A stretch of 64,000 nt of DNA. Source: Paracoccus zeaxanthinifaciens ATCC 21588 (GTDB lineage Bacteria; Pseudomonadota; Alphaproteobacteria; Rhodobacterales; Rhodobacteraceae). This document shows, in pieces, positions 34,907 through 43,596 of this stretch (within the stretch, counting starts at the first letter, position 1; every line of letters begins with the position of its first letter). The position numbers were made by a program, and so were the translations under genes. Under the pieces are notes generated by a model. The model was not told the origin of the DNA and made no database searches. It was given only the letters and a program-made list of their open reading frames with translations. The DNA lies in NCBI RefSeq assembly GCF_000420145.1, contig NZ_ATUJ01000001.1, positions 186,001 to 250,000 of the forward strand, written 5' to 3'.

Positions 34907-34978
34907 GACGATGTCAGATAGGTGCGCGCGCGGGTCCTGTAAAGATGCGCCGCGCTGTTGCGGATCGGGAGGGCGGTC

Positions 34979-35422
34979 ATGACGGGACAGATCGCGTTGG
35001 GCTCGATGCTGATGCTGGGCAGCATCGCCATCGCGGGCCTGTGGATGTGGCTTCTGGAATGGGCCTATGCCCGCTACGAGGGTTGGCTGCTGCGCGCGCC
35101 CCATCGGCCCAAGCTGATCCTGATCGTCGGCGCGTCCAGCCTTGCAGTGCTTGCGATGGTGACCATGTCGGTCTGGCTGTGGGCAGTGGCGTTCCATCTT
35201 CTGGGCATCTTCGCGGGCTTCGAGGAGGCGATGTACTTCACGCTGGTGAGCTTCACGACCCTTGGCTACGGTGACGTGCTGATGCCGCGCGAATGGCGCA
35301 TCCTGGGCGGGCTGGCGGCGGCGAACGGGCTGCTCAGCTTCGGGCTGATGACCGCGCTGATGGTCGAATCGCTGCGCCATGTGCGGGTCAGGCAGATCGC
35401 ATTCACGAAGGAACGCAGATGA
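34979..35422 (+). CDS. Ion-channel protein, two-helix K+ channel type
   Basis: A 147-residue membrane protein. Hydrophobic helices at about residues 8-28, 45-70 and 105-130 flank a pore loop with the selectivity filter [14 protein letters not shown] near residue 92 (canonical TxGYGD). It fits the Ion_trans_2 (2TM) channel domain but has no C-terminal RCK or ligand domain. GGGAGGG precedes the ATG at 34979. Its TGA overlaps the ATG of the P1 peptidase gene. Ion selectivity is inferred from the filter motif only. Confidence 0.85.
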   Translation: MTGQIALGSMLMLGSIAIAGLWMWLLEWAYARYEGWLLRAPHRPKLILIVGASSLAVLAMVTMSVWLWAVAFHLLGIFAGFEEAMYFTLVSFTTLGYGDVLMPREWRILGGLAAANGLLSFGLMTALMVESLRHVRVRQIAFTKERR

Positions 35423-36408
35423 GACCTGGCCCCCTGAACCTGATCACCGACGTCGCGGGCCTGAAGGTCGGGCAGGCGCATGATCCCGCGCTGAAATCGG
35501 GCGTCAGCGTGCTGACCGCCGATGCGCCCTTCGCGGCCGCCGTCCACGTCATGGGTGGTGCCCCCGGATCGAGAGAGACCGAGCTTCTGGCCCCCGACAA
35601 GCTGGTCCCCGCCGTCGATGCGCTGGTCCTGTCGGGTGGCTCGGCCTTCGGGCTGGCGGCCTGCGACGGCGTGATGGAGGCCGCGCGCGCGGCGGGGCGC
35701 GGCTTTGCCATCGGCCCTGCCCGCGTCCCCATCGTGCCGGGGGCGATCCTGTTCGACCTGATCAACGGGGGCGACAAGGACTGGGACGCCAACCCCTATC
35801 CCGCGCTTGGGGCGGCGGCATGGCGCGCGGCGGATACGCGCTTCGACCTGGGGACGGCGGGTGCGGGATATGGCGCGATGACGGGCAACCTGCGCGGGGG
35901 CATGGGATCAGCCAGCGCGGTCCTGGAAAACGGCGCGACTGTGGGCGCGCTGGTGGCGGTCAACGCGCTCGGGTCCGCGACGGTTGGCGACGGGCGGCAG
36001 TTCTGGGCCGGGCCGTGGGAACTGGACGGCGAATTCGGCGGCATGGGCCTGCCCCGCGACTTTCCCGCAGCACATGAACCGCCCCCGGCGAAGCGCATGG
36101 GCGAGGCCACGACAATCGCCATCGTCGCGACCGACATGGCGCTGGACAAGGCGGGCCTGACCCGGATGGCCACGGCCGCGCATGACGGCATGGCCCGCGC
36201 GCTGGTTCCCAGCCATACGCCGCTGGACGGGGACCTGGTCTTCGCGGCCTCGACCGGGCGCGTGCCTATGGGCGATCCGCTGGCCGATGCCTATGCGCTG
36301 TCCCATGCCGCGGCCTGCGTGCTTGCGCGCGCCATCGCACGGGGGGTCCATGCCGCGACCGCCCTGCCAGGCGACCTGCAACCTGCATGGCAAACCCGCT
36401 TCGCATAA
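35419..36408 (+). CDS. P1 family (DmpA-like) peptidase
   Basis: A 329-residue N-terminal-nucleophile hydrolase of the S58/DmpA family, which self-cleaves into two chains and removes N-terminal residues from peptides or beta-amides. The signature regions [41 protein letters not shown] and [31 protein letters not shown] sequence are present. The nucleophile is expected near 235-245, where [15 protein letters not shown] replaces the usual NTT segment, consistent with the short P1 subgroup. It starts inside the channel stop codon (ATGA). Confidence 0.85.
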   Translation: MRPGPLNLITDVAGLKVGQAHDPALKSGVSVLTADAPFAAAVHVMGGAPGSRETELLAPDKLVPAVDALVLSGGSAFGLAACDGVMEAARAAGRGFAIGPARVPIVPGAILFDLINGGDKDWDANPYPALGAAAWRAADTRFDLGTAGAGYGAMTGNLRGGMGSASAVLENGATVGALVAVNALGSATVGDGRQFWAGPWELDGEFGGMGLPRDFPAAHEPPPAKRMGEATTIAIVATDMALDKAGLTRMATAAHDGMARALVPSHTPLDGDLVFAASTGRVPMGDPLADAYALSHAAACVLARAIARGVHAATALPGDLQPAWQTRFA

Positions 36409-36466
36409 GGAAAAGGCGGTGCGCACATGACGCACCGCCCCATCAGAGATCGCCAAGAGGGACAGC

Positions 36467-37141
36467 TTAGCGATAGATGTAAACGATCTGGCGGTCGTTT
36501 GGATCCACAAGAACCGTCTGCCCGTTAATCTGGGCATAGCGATATTCCGGTGCCTCGGGGATGTCGTAGATGTTCACCGTCTCGGGGACGCCCGCACCAA
36601 GGACGACCTCGCCTTCCAGATAGACCGGATCGACGCTGTTCGAGGTGACATAGGTCGTGACCTCGGCCTCGGGCTCCACGCTGGCCGCGGCACCCGCGCC
36701 GCCACCGATCGCGGCACCTGCCACCGCACCGACCGGACCGCCGATCAGCGCGCCCATCGCTGCGCCGCCGACGCCGCCGACGGCGGTGTTCTGGCCGCTG
36801 TTGTCAGGCTGGGCCGGGGCCTCGATCACCGTCACGCCGATATCCTGCCGGTTCGGATAGAGGCTGACGATCTCGTCGCCCGCAGTGACGTTCAGGTAGT
36901 CGCCATAGGCCCAGCCGTCGATCGTGTCGGAATTGACCTCGCACCAGTTGGCGCTGTCGATGCAGCCGACGACGTTCACCTCGTCGCCCGCGGGGATCGA
37001 GCCGATCACCTCGTGCTGCACGCCGGGGCCCTGGCGCACGTTCAGATCGGTGGCGGCGGTCGCGGTGGTCGCCTGCGCGAATGCGGCACCCGACAGGCCC
37101 AGCAGGGCTGCGGCACTGGTCGTCATGATCTTCGTCATCAT
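36467..37141 (-). CDS. Exported SH3 / glycine-zipper / DUF1236 protein
   Basis: About 224 residues. A signal peptide (TTSAAALLGLSGAAFAQA) is followed by a bacterial SH3 domain at about 25-95 (TDLNVRQGPGVQHEVIGSI... NWCEVNSDTIDGWAYGDYL). A glycine-zipper segment (GGVGGAAMGALIGGPVGAVAGAAIGGGAG) at about 120-150 may insert into or line a membrane. The DUF1236 C-terminus (EYRYAQINGQTVLVDPNDRQIVYI) ends the protein. The start is uncertain among Mets at 37150, 37141 and 37138; 37141 is chosen for its distance from AAGGA. The likely location is periplasm or outer membrane. Confidence 0.82.
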   Translation of the reverse strand: MMTKIMTTSAAALLGLSGAAFAQATTATAATDLNVRQGPGVQHEVIGSIPAGDEVNVVGCIDSANWCEVNSDTIDGWAYGDYLNVTAGDEIVSLYPNRQDIGVTVIEAPAQPDNSGQNTAVGGVGGAAMGALIGGPVGAVAGAAIGGGAGAAASVEPEAEVTTYVTSNSVDPVYLEGEVVLGAGVPETVNIYDIPEAPEYRYAQINGQTVLVDPNDRQIVYIYR

Positions 37142-37325
37142 CGCGTTCATCCTTGTCCAAGCGGCCCATCGCGGGGCCGGAATGGGCAGGAAACATTCCG
37201 CCCGACCTCCGCGTTCCACACGGGTCCATCACTTAAGATTTTCCCTTGGGCACGGAACCCGATCCCCGTTTTGACAAGCGACCGGCGCCGTGCTCAGGTG
37301 ACGCCACGTCCCCGAAGGAGCGACC

Positions 37326-38798
37326 ATGACCAAGCAATCCACCGATCTGAAATCCCTGCTGCGCGACCCCTCGCTGCTGGAGACACGCGCCTTCGTGGCG
37401 GGCGAATGGGTCGATGCCGATGACGGCGCGACCTTCGAGGTCACGAACCCCGCGCGGGGCGACGTGATCGCGCATGTGGCGGACGTGTCGCGCGCCGAAT
37501 GCGCCCGCGCCATCGACGCCGCCGAGGCCGCGATGAAGGGCTGGGCCGCCCGCACCGCCAAGGAACGCGCGCAGGTCATGCGCAAGTGGTACGACCTGAT
37601 GATCGAGGCCCAGGACGACCTGGGCACCATCCTGACCGCCGAGCAGGGCAAGCCGCTGGCCGAGGCCAAGGGCGAGATCGCCTATGGCGCCAGCTTCATC
37701 GAGTGGTTCGGCGAGGAGGCCAAGCGTGTTTATGGCGAGACGATCCCCGGCCACCAGCCCGACAAGCGCATCAGCGTGATCCGCCAGCCGATCGGGGTCG
37801 TGGGCTCGATCACGCCGTGGAACTTCCCGAACGCGATGATCGCACGCAAGGCCGGTCCCGCGCTGGCCGTGGGCTGCGGCTTCGTCGCGCGCCCGGCTGC
37901 CGAAACGCCCCTGTCGGCGCTGGCGATGGCGGTCCTGGGCGAACGCGCGGGCCTGCCCAAGGGCATCCTGTCGGTCATCCCCTCGACCCGCAGCAGCGAT
38001 ATCGGCAAGGAATTCTGCGAGAACCACAAGGTCCGCAAGCTGACCTTCACCGGCTCGACCGAGGTGGGGCGCATCCTGCTGCGCCAGGCCGCCGACCAAG
38101 TGATGAAATGCAGCATGGAGCTGGGCGGCAACGCGCCCTTCATCGTCTTCGACGACGCCGACCTGGATGCCGCGGTCGAGGGCGCGATGGCCTCGAAGTT
38201 CCGCAACAACGGCCAGACCTGCGTCTGCGCGAACCGCATCTATGTGCAATCGGGGGTCTATGACGCCTTCGCCGAGAAGCTGGCGGCAGCCGTGTCCAAG
38301 CTGAAGGTCGGCGACGGGCTGGAGGACGGAACCACCACCGGCCCGCTGATCAACGAGGACGCGGTCGGCAAGGTGCAGGAACATATCCGCGACGTGACCG
38401 AGAATGGCGGGCAGGTCCTGACCGGCGGCAAGGCCAAGGACGGGCTGTTCTTCGAACCGACGGTCGTCACGGGCGTCACCTCGGACATGAAGGTCGCCAC
38501 CGAAGAGACCTTCGGCCCGCTGGCCCCCCTGTTCCGCTTCGAGACCGAGGACGAGGCCGTCGAGGCCGCGAACGCCACGATCTTCGGGCTGGCATCCTAT
38601 TTCTATGCCCGCGATGTCGGCCGCATCACCCGCGTTCAGGAGGCGCTGGAATACGGCATCGTCGGCGTGAACACGGGGATCATCTCGACCGAGGTCGCAC
38701 CCTTCGGCGGCGTCAAGCAGTCGGGCCTGGGCCGCGAGGGCAGCCATCACGGCCTGGATGACTATCTGGAGATGAAATACATCTGCCTGTCGGTCTGA
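37326..38798 (+). CDS. gabD: NAD(P)-dependent succinate-semialdehyde dehydrogenase
   Basis: Oxidises succinic semialdehyde to succinate, the last step of the GABA shunt. The 490-residue aldehyde dehydrogenase shows the family motifs ITPWNFPNAMIARKAGPALAVG, FTGSTEVGR, the catalytic Glu of MELGGNAPFIVFDDAD (near residue 263) and the catalytic Cys of NNGQTCVCANRIYV (near 297). GEYGIVGVN-like and SGLGREGSHHGLDDYLEMKY complete it. A TTGACA at 37271-37276 is a possible -35. No gabT neighbour is present. Confidence 0.92.
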   Translation: MTKQSTDLKSLLRDPSLLETRAFVAGEWVDADDGATFEVTNPARGDVIAHVADVSRAECARAIDAAEAAMKGWAARTAKERAQVMRKWYDLMIEAQDDLGTILTAEQGKPLAEAKGEIAYGASFIEWFGEEAKRVYGETIPGHQPDKRISVIRQPIGVVGSITPWNFPNAMIARKAGPALAVGCGFVARPAAETPLSALAMAVLGERAGLPKGILSVIPSTRSSDIGKEFCENHKVRKLTFTGSTEVGRILLRQAADQVMKCSMELGGNAPFIVFDDADLDAAVEGAMASKFRNNGQTCVCANRIYVQSGVYDAFAEKLAAAVSKLKVGDGLEDGTTTGPLINEDAVGKVQEHIRDVTENGGQVLTGGKAKDGLFFEPTVVTGVTSDMKVATEETFGPLAPLFRFETEDEAVEAANATIFGLASYFYARDVGRITRVQEALEYGIVGVNTGIISTEVAPFGGVKQSGLGREGSHHGLDDYLEMKYICLSV

Positions 38799-38890
38799 TC
38801 GACAGCTGCGGAACCCCTGCCCGCGACCCACGTTCACCCTGCAGCGGTCGCGGGCGCTTCCAGCCCGCGACATCACACTAGGAGGCTGAT

Positions 38891-39145
38891 ATGGGCTGGC
38901 TTGCAGCAATCATCGTGGGCGGCATCGCAGGATGGCTTGCCGAGAAATTCATGAAGTCCGACATGGGCCTGTTGATGAACATCCTTCTGGGCATCATCGG
39001 CGCGGTCCTGTTCAACTTCATCTTCGGCTCGGTTCTGGGCCTCTATGCCGCGGGGGCCAGCTTCAGCCTGGGCTACCTGCTGGCGGGCTTCGTGGGCGCG
39101 TGCATCCTGATCTTCATCGCGCGGGCCGTTCGCGGACGCACTTGA
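38891..39145 (+). CDS. GlsB/YeaQ/YmgE-family membrane protein
   Basis: An 84-residue integral membrane protein with three hydrophobic helices (IIVGGIAGWLAEKFM, MNILLGIIGAVLFNFIF, GYLLAGFVGACILIFIARAV). The first motif is diagnostic of the transglycosylase-associated, stress-linked family. AGGAGGCT stands 8 bases before the ATG. It is followed by a good terminator. Confidence 0.92.
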   Translation: MGWLAAIIVGGIAGWLAEKFMKSDMGLLMNILLGIIGAVLFNFIFGSVLGLYAAGASFSLGYLLAGFVGACILIFIARAVRGRT

Positions 39146-39171
39146 TCGGCATCTGCCACCACACAAACGGG

Positions 39172-39202
39172 AAAGGCCGGCGTCACCGCCGGCCTTTTCG
39201 TT
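39172..39202. terminator. Intrinsic terminator after the GlsB-like gene
   Basis: Eleven-base stem AAAGGCCGGCG / CGCCGGCCTTT with tetraloop TCAC, followed by TTTTCGTTT on the + strand. The - strand reading ends trcR with a shorter T run. Confidence 0.88.
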
Positions 39203-39223
39203 TCTTCGCAATCGGGGACGGGA

Positions 39224-39970
39224 TCAGCGATCCTCGTCCTCGTCATCATCCGAGCTGTCGGGCAGATTGAAGAAGCTGTCCGCGTCGATTTCGGGTTCGG
39301 GCTTCTCGTCCTCGTCGCGGCTGAGCGAGAAGTTCTCGAGGCCAGCGATCGAGCTGGGCAGGCGCGGCTCGTCCGTCATCGACAGCGAGGTCTCGGTGCT
39401 GACCAGCTTGCGACGTTCGTCATCCGACATCACGCCGCCTTCCGCGCCGCCCTTCTTGGCGGCCTTCTGCACGGCCGCGTCCAGTTCGGTCTGGCGGCAC
39501 AGGCCAAGCGCGACCGGGTCGATCGGCTGCATGTTCTGGATGTTCCAGTGCGTGCGCTCGCGGATCGAGTTGATCGTGGGCTTGGTGGTGCCGACCAGCT
39601 TGGCGATCTGCGCATCGGCCAGTTCCGGGTGGAACTTGACCAGCCACAGGATCGCGTTCGGACGGTCCTGGCGCTTGGACAGCGGGGTGTAACGCGGGCC
39701 ACGGCGCTTTTCCTCGCCATCGGCGGCGGGGTTGTGCTTCAGGCGCAGCTTGTAGGTGGGGCTGCCCTCGGCGCGCTTGATCTCCTCGGCGTCCAGCTGG
39801 TTCGAGGCGACGGGGTCGTAACCCTTCACGCCCGCGGCCACGTCGCCATCGGCGATGCCCTGAACCTCCAGCTCGTGCAGACCGCAGAAATCGCCGATCT
39901 GCTTGAAGCTGAGCGTGGTGTTGTCCACCAGCCAGACGGCGGTGGCCTTGGCCATCAGCGGCTTGCTCAT
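39224..39970 (-). CDS. trcR: Cell-cycle transcriptional regulator TrcR (DUF1013)
   Basis: A 248-residue regulator conserved in alphaproteobacteria and named TrcR from work in Caulobacter. The N-terminal two thirds holds two helix-turn-helix-like regions: LSFKQIGDFCGLHELEVQGIAD near residue 20 and DAQIAKLVGTTKPTINSIRERT near residue 120. The C-terminal tail is acidic and ends DDDEDEDR. GAAGGAGA stands 6 bases before the ATG at 39970, a strong ribosome-binding site. Its upstream DNA contains paired direct repeats and a GANTC site (see 40047-40108). Confidence 0.9.
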   Translation of the reverse strand: MSKPLMAKATAVWLVDNTTLSFKQIGDFCGLHELEVQGIADGDVAAGVKGYDPVASNQLDAEEIKRAEGSPTYKLRLKHNPAADGEEKRRGPRYTPLSKRQDRPNAILWLVKFHPELADAQIAKLVGTTKPTINSIRERTHWNIQNMQPIDPVALGLCRQTELDAAVQKAAKKGGAEGGVMSDDERRKLVSTETSLSMTDEPRLPSSIAGLENFSLSRDEDEKPEPEIDADSFFNLPDSSDDDEDEDR

Positions 39971-40046
39971 GTCAGTCTCCTTCGCAACTTGGTCCCGAAC
40001 ATGGGGGGCTTGGCCGGAAAAACGGCTTTCGGCTCGCGCCATTCCT

Positions 40047-40108
40047 CGTTTTCGGGGGGGAATTGCGGTGGGATATAGCGTTTTCGGGGGCCGGGGAAAA
40101 GAGGATTC
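40047..40108 (-). promoter_or_regulatory. Direct repeats and GANTC site upstream of trcR
   Basis: The 12-mer CGTTTTCGGGGG occurs at 40047-40058 and again at 40079-40090, 32 bases apart, which is about three helical turns. GATATAG between them (TATATC on the - strand) could be a -10, and a GANTC site, GATTC, lies at 40104-40108. This looks like a promoter for trcR with two factor-binding sites on the same DNA face. No -35 close to consensus is visible. Confidence 0.45.
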
Positions 40109-40157
40109 GCGCGGCATGGGGCATGGACAGGCGCGCGGGTGCGGCTAATCTGTTCCC

Positions 40158-40790
40158 ATGCGCAAGATGATGACCCTGCTTGCGGCCCTTGCCGCGCCCC
40201 TTCCCGCCACGGCAGACGTGGCCGGCGATTTCGATTACTACGTGCTGGCGGTGTCCTGGCAGCCGACATGGTGTTCGACCACCGGCGACGACCGCGACGC
40301 CCCCGAATGCAGGGGCGGAACGGGCCGCGACTTCAGCGTCCACGGGCTATGGCCGCAATACGAGGATGGCTGGCCGGAATATTGCAACACCCGCGAACGC
40401 GACCCGTCCCGGCGCGAAAGCCAGGCGATGGCGGACGTGATGGGGTCCGGCGGCCTTGCCTGGTATCAGTGGCAGAAGCACGGGCGCTGCACGGGGCTGT
40501 CATCGCGCGATTACTATGACGCGACACGGCAGGCCTACGAATCGCTGACCATCCCCGAGGTGTTCGACGATCTGGGCCGCGACATCACCCTGCCCCCCGC
40601 CGTCGTCGAAGAGGCGTTCCTGGAGGTCAATCCGGAGATCGGCCCCGACGGGCTGACCGTGGCCTGCCGCGACGGCGCCCTGACCGAGCTGAAGATCTGC
40701 ATGACCAAGGATCTGCAGTTCCGCGACTGCGCCCCGGATGTCCGGCGCGACTGCAGCCGCGCCAGCATCCTGATGGAGGCCGTGCGTTAA
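40158..40790 (+). CDS. Ribonuclease T2 family protein
   Basis: Exported endoribonuclease-fold protein of 210 residues. The signal peptide is MRKMMTLLAALAAPLPATADV. The first catalytic region, DFSVHGLWPQYEDGWP (CAS1, catalytic His near residue 62), is intact. In the second, AWYQWQKHGRC near residue 105 keeps Lys-His-Gly but has Gln where the catalytic Glu of T2 enzymes normally stands. Several cysteines (WCS, PEC, EYC, GRC, ACR, ICM, DCA, DCS) suggest disulfides. Whether the Glu-to-Gln change is typical of this clade could not be checked. Confidence 0.88.
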   Translation: MRKMMTLLAALAAPLPATADVAGDFDYYVLAVSWQPTWCSTTGDDRDAPECRGGTGRDFSVHGLWPQYEDGWPEYCNTRERDPSRRESQAMADVMGSGGLAWYQWQKHGRCTGLSSRDYYDATRQAYESLTIPEVFDDLGRDITLPPAVVEEAFLEVNPEIGPDGLTVACRDGALTELKICMTKDLQFRDCAPDVRRDCSRASILMEAVR

Positions 40791-41773
40791 GCCCCGACCT
40801 TCAGGACGATCTTGCCGATATGCTCGCTCGTCTCCATCCGGCGATGGGCCTCGGCGGCGTCGGCCAGGGCGAATTCGCTGTCGATGGTCACGCCGACCGA
40901 ACCCGCCGCGATCATGGGCCACAGCTGCTTGCGCAGCTGGTCCGCGATCTCGGCCTTGGCGACATCGGATTGCGGGCGCAGCGTCGAGCCGGTGACGGTA
41001 AGGCGGTTCACCATGATCTGCGCAAAGTTCAGATCGACCTTCGGACCTTCGAGGAAGGCGATCATCACCAGCCGCCCGTCCTGCGCCAACGCCTTGATGT
41101 TGCGCGGGATATAGCTGCCGCCGACCATGTCCAGGATCAGGTCCGCGCCGCCCGCCTCGCGCAGGATCTTGACGAAATCCTGTTCGCGGTAATTGATCGC
41201 CGTCGCGCCCAGGGCCTCGATCGCGCGGCACTTGTCGTCGCTGCCCGCCGTGGCGAAGACCCGCGCCCCAAGCGCGCGCGCCGTCTGGATCGCCATCATG
41301 CCGATCCCCGAGGTGCCGCCATGCACCAGGAACCGCTCGCCCCCGGTCAGGCCGCCGCGCTGGACGACGTTCGACCAGACGGTGAAGGCGGTTTCGGGGA
41401 TGGCCGCGGCCTCGGCCATGGACAGTCCTTCGGGAATGCGCAGCGCGTGATCGGCGTGGCAGACGGCATATTCGGCATAGCCGCCGCCGGGCAGCAGCGC
41501 GCAGACCTTCTCGCCCTTGCGCCAGCGGGTGACGCCCGCCCCCACGGCCACGATCTCGCCGGAACATTCCAGCCCCGGCAGGTCGGATGCGCCCGCGGGC
41601 GGGTCGTAGGCGCCGGCCCGCTGCAGCACGTCGGGACGGTTCACGCCCGCATGGTCGATGCGGATCAGGATCTGGTCGTGGGTCGGAACAGGCACCGGAC
41701 GCGTGGTCACGCGAAGCTGGTCGGCCGCGCCGGGGGACGCGATCTCGACCGCGGTCATGCTGTCAGGGAACAT
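40787..41773 (-). CDS. NAD(P)H quinone oxidoreductase, zinc-less alcohol dehydrogenase family
   Basis: A 328-residue medium-chain reductase of the PIG3/QOR type, which reduces quinones or enones with NADPH. It has the N-terminal GroES-like domain (RIDHAGVNRPDVLQRAGAYDPP, GLECSGEIVAVG) and the nucleotide-binding FLVHGGTSGIGMMAIQTARALGA near residue 145. No zinc-binding cysteine cluster is present. AAGGAGA precedes the ATG at 41773. It overlaps the RNase T2 stop by 4 bases and follows the COQ9 gene in the same direction by 26 bases. Confidence 0.9.
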   Translation of the reverse strand: MFPDSMTAVEIASPGAADQLRVTTRPVPVPTHDQILIRIDHAGVNRPDVLQRAGAYDPPAGASDLPGLECSGEIVAVGAGVTRWRKGEKVCALLPGGGYAEYAVCHADHALRIPEGLSMAEAAAIPETAFTVWSNVVQRGGLTGGERFLVHGGTSGIGMMAIQTARALGARVFATAGSDDKCRAIEALGATAINYREQDFVKILREAGGADLILDMVGGSYIPRNIKALAQDGRLVMIAFLEGPKVDLNFAQIMVNRLTVTGSTLRPQSDVAKAEIADQLRKQLWPMIAAGSVGVTIDSEFALADAAEAHRRMETSEHIGKIVLKVGA

Positions 41774-41799
41774 CTTCTCTCCTTGGCTTCTGGCGGCGC

Positions 41800-42456
41800 T
41801 CAGCGGGTCTTGCCGGGCAGCGGATGGCTGCGCGGCGCACGGACCCAGCCGAAGGCACCGCGCGTCACGGCGGAAACGCCCGGCAGCCGCGACAGTTTCG
41901 CCTTCACCCCCTCGAAGCGCATCACGCCTTCGATCCGGCGGTTCAGGAATTCGCGCGTGTCGGCCCGCCCCTCGGATTCGTCGCCCAGCCAGAACAGCAC
42001 CGTGGCCGAGATCACCGCCGACAGCGTTGCCCGCTTGGAATACCAGTTCACGTCGTCCGAGTTGTCGCCGAGCCCCGTCCAGATCGCATCGGCGGTTTCC
42101 CAGACCAGCCGCGCGGCCAGCCCCGCGTTCTGCGGCATGGCCAGCGTCGCGGCCCCTGCCCTGACCAGTTCGGGATCGACCAGATCCAGCCGCGCCCAGA
42201 CCGAATCGGACACGCGGTCGCGGAAACGCCCCTGCGGCGGGTCCGTCGCCAGCCTGTCGCGCAGCGCCGCATCCGCCCGCCGGTGATAGGCCGCTGCAAG
42301 ATCCGCGCCCCCACGCGGGAAATGCACCGCGACCAGGTCGGCAGCCATGCCAATGTCGCGCGCACCCGCACGCAGGGCGGCGTCGTTCATCCCCTCGAAG
42401 GGGACGTGGATGAGCGCGGCATCCAGCAGCGCATCGCGGTCGGTCTGGGTCATCAT
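41800..42456 (-). CDS. COQ9 family protein
   Basis: A 218-residue lipid-binding, TetR-fold-like protein of the COQ9 family, which presents intermediates to hydroxylases in ubiquinone synthesis. The segments DALLDAALIHVPFEGMNDAALRAGARDIG and VNWYSKRATLSAVISATVLFWLGD are characteristic; the latter forms the lipid pocket helix. Two adjacent Mets (42456, 42453) could start it. It lies head-to-head with rpsU, an arrangement common in alphaproteobacteria. Confidence 0.9.
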   Translation of the reverse strand: MMTQTDRDALLDAALIHVPFEGMNDAALRAGARDIGMAADLVAVHFPRGGADLAAAYHRRADAALRDRLATDPPQGRFRDRVSDSVWARLDLVDPELVRAGAATLAMPQNAGLAARLVWETADAIWTGLGDNSDDVNWYSKRATLSAVISATVLFWLGDESEGRADTREFLNRRIEGVMRFEGVKAKLSRLPGVSAVTRGAFGWVRAPRSHPLPGKTR

Positions 42457-42558
42457 TCGCCTCGTCTGCCGCCAGTCTGGACAAGAAGCCGCCCGTCTGG
42501 TATCGGGGCGCTTCCTGCAATTCTATCAACTCTAACCTAGGAAGGTGGTGACAACCAC

Positions 42559-42765
42559 ATGCAGGTCAATGTTCGCGACAACAACGTCGAACAGGCGCTC
42601 CGTGCTCTGAAGAAGAAACTTCAGCGCGAAGGTGTCTTCCGCGAAATGAAGCTTCGGCAGCATTTCGAGAAGCCGTCGGTCAAGAAAGCCCGTGAAAAGG
42701 CCGAGGCCGTCCGTCGTGCCCGCAAGCTGGCCCGTAAAAAGGCACAGCGCGAAGGCGCACTGTAA
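42559..42765 (+). CDS. rpsU: 30S ribosomal protein S21
   Basis: A 68-residue basic ribosomal protein. [25 protein letters not shown] and the Arg/Lys-rich helical tail ([20 protein letters not shown]) match S21 over its full length. GGAAGGTGG lies about 9 bases before the ATG. Codon use is less GC3-extreme than in its neighbours (CGT is frequent), as expected for a highly expressed gene. A strong terminator follows. Confidence 0.97.
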   Translation: MQVNVRDNNVEQALRALKKKLQREGVFREMKLRQHFEKPSVKKAREKAEAVRRARKLARKKAQREGAL

Positions 42766-42787
42766 GACGACGCGAGCCCGCGTTGAA

Positions 42788-42826
42788 AAAGGCCCCGCGA
42801 CGCCATGTCGCGGGGCCTTTCCTTTT
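42788..42826. terminator. Strong terminator after rpsU
   Basis: Fourteen-base perfect stem AAAGGCCCCGCGAC / GTCGCGGGGCCTTT with loop GCCAT, followed by CCTTTT. It also serves the convergent acidic-protein gene from the - strand (TTTTTC). Confidence 0.92.
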
Positions 42827-42838
42827 GCTGGGATCGGA

Positions 42839-43570
42839 TCAGCTGTTGCTGTCGCCCCCATCCGAACCGCCGTCCGAACCGCCATCGGACCCACCGTCCG
42901 AACCGCTGTCCGAGCCGCCATCCGATTCGCCGCCGGCATCACCACCGGCATCGGCGTCCGATCCGTCCTGGCTGCCCGTGTCGCTGCCGGTATCGCCCGC
43001 ATCGCCGCCATCCGTGGCGTCGGTGCCCTCGGTCGTGTCGCCCACGTCGCCCGCGTCGGGGGTCGCGTCCGCGTCACCCGTCATCGAATCGTCGGTCGCA
43101 CCATCCGTCATCGCATCGTCGGCGCTTTCGTCATCCGGCGTGCCTTCGGTCAGGCCCGGCTGCATCGTGTCGTTATTGGCCGAGCTGGGATCCGCATCCG
43201 CCCGCGTCTCGACCCCGTCGACCGAGACGAGGCGACCGTTCGCGGTGCTGTAGACCAGCTCGATCGGAACGCCCGCGCGCTGTGCCGTGACCGTCAGCAT
43301 CGGGCCTTCGCGGCTGATCACCACGTCGCTGTAGCCCTGGGCGATCAGCGTCTCGGCGATCAGTTCGTTGTTCTCGACGCTTTCCAGCATGGGATAGTCA
43401 CTCTCGACGACGAACCCTTCCGAGGGCGAGGTCTCCAGCGCGGCCTCGGGGACAATGACCGTGCGGCCCTCGGGGGTGTCGATCTCGGCCGTCTGCGCGA
43501 TCGCGCCGGTGGCCAGCAGCGTCGCGGTCGCAACGCCCGTCATCAGTGTCTTGAGAGGATTGTTCAGCAT
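42839..43570 (-). CDS. Secreted protein with acidic Asp/Gly/Ser repeat tail
   Basis: About 243 residues. A signal peptide (GVATATLLATGAIAQT) leads into a folded region at about 27-125 (EGFVVESDYPMLESVENNELIAETLIAQGYSDV... IELVYSTANGRLVSVDGVETR), which has a PepSY-like look. The last 115 residues are almost only Asp, Gly, Ser, Thr and Ala, ending in repeated GGSDGGSD units, so the mature protein is very acidic. Such tails often bind calcium or stay disordered. The ATG at 43570 follows GGAGAG. A 17-base palindrome overlaps that ribosome-binding site. Confidence 0.78.
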   Translation of the reverse strand: MLNNPLKTLMTGVATATLLATGAIAQTAEIDTPEGRTVIVPEAALETSPSEGFVVESDYPMLESVENNELIAETLIAQGYSDVVISREGPMLTVTAQRAGVPIELVYSTANGRLVSVDGVETRADADPSSANNDTMQPGLTEGTPDDESADDAMTDGATDDSMTGDADATPDAGDVGDTTEGTDATDGGDAGDTGSDTGSQDGSDADAGGDAGGESDGGSDSGSDGGSDGGSDGGSDGGDSNS

Positions 43571-43579
43571 GTCTTCTCT

Positions 43580-43596
43580 CCGCAATCAGATTGCGG
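43580..43596. promoter_or_regulatory. Palindrome overlapping the ribosome-binding site of the acidic-protein gene
   Basis: CCGCAATCAGATTGCGG is a perfect palindrome of 8-base arms around one central base. In the leader RNA it can fold as CCGCAA / TTGCGG and takes up the GG of the GGAGAG ribosome-binding site. It could be an operator or a translational hairpin. Confidence 0.45.

Noticed and set aside
34907..34978. tmRNA gene next to smpB
   Set aside because: No room for it and no tRNA-like acceptor or T-loop sequence was found.
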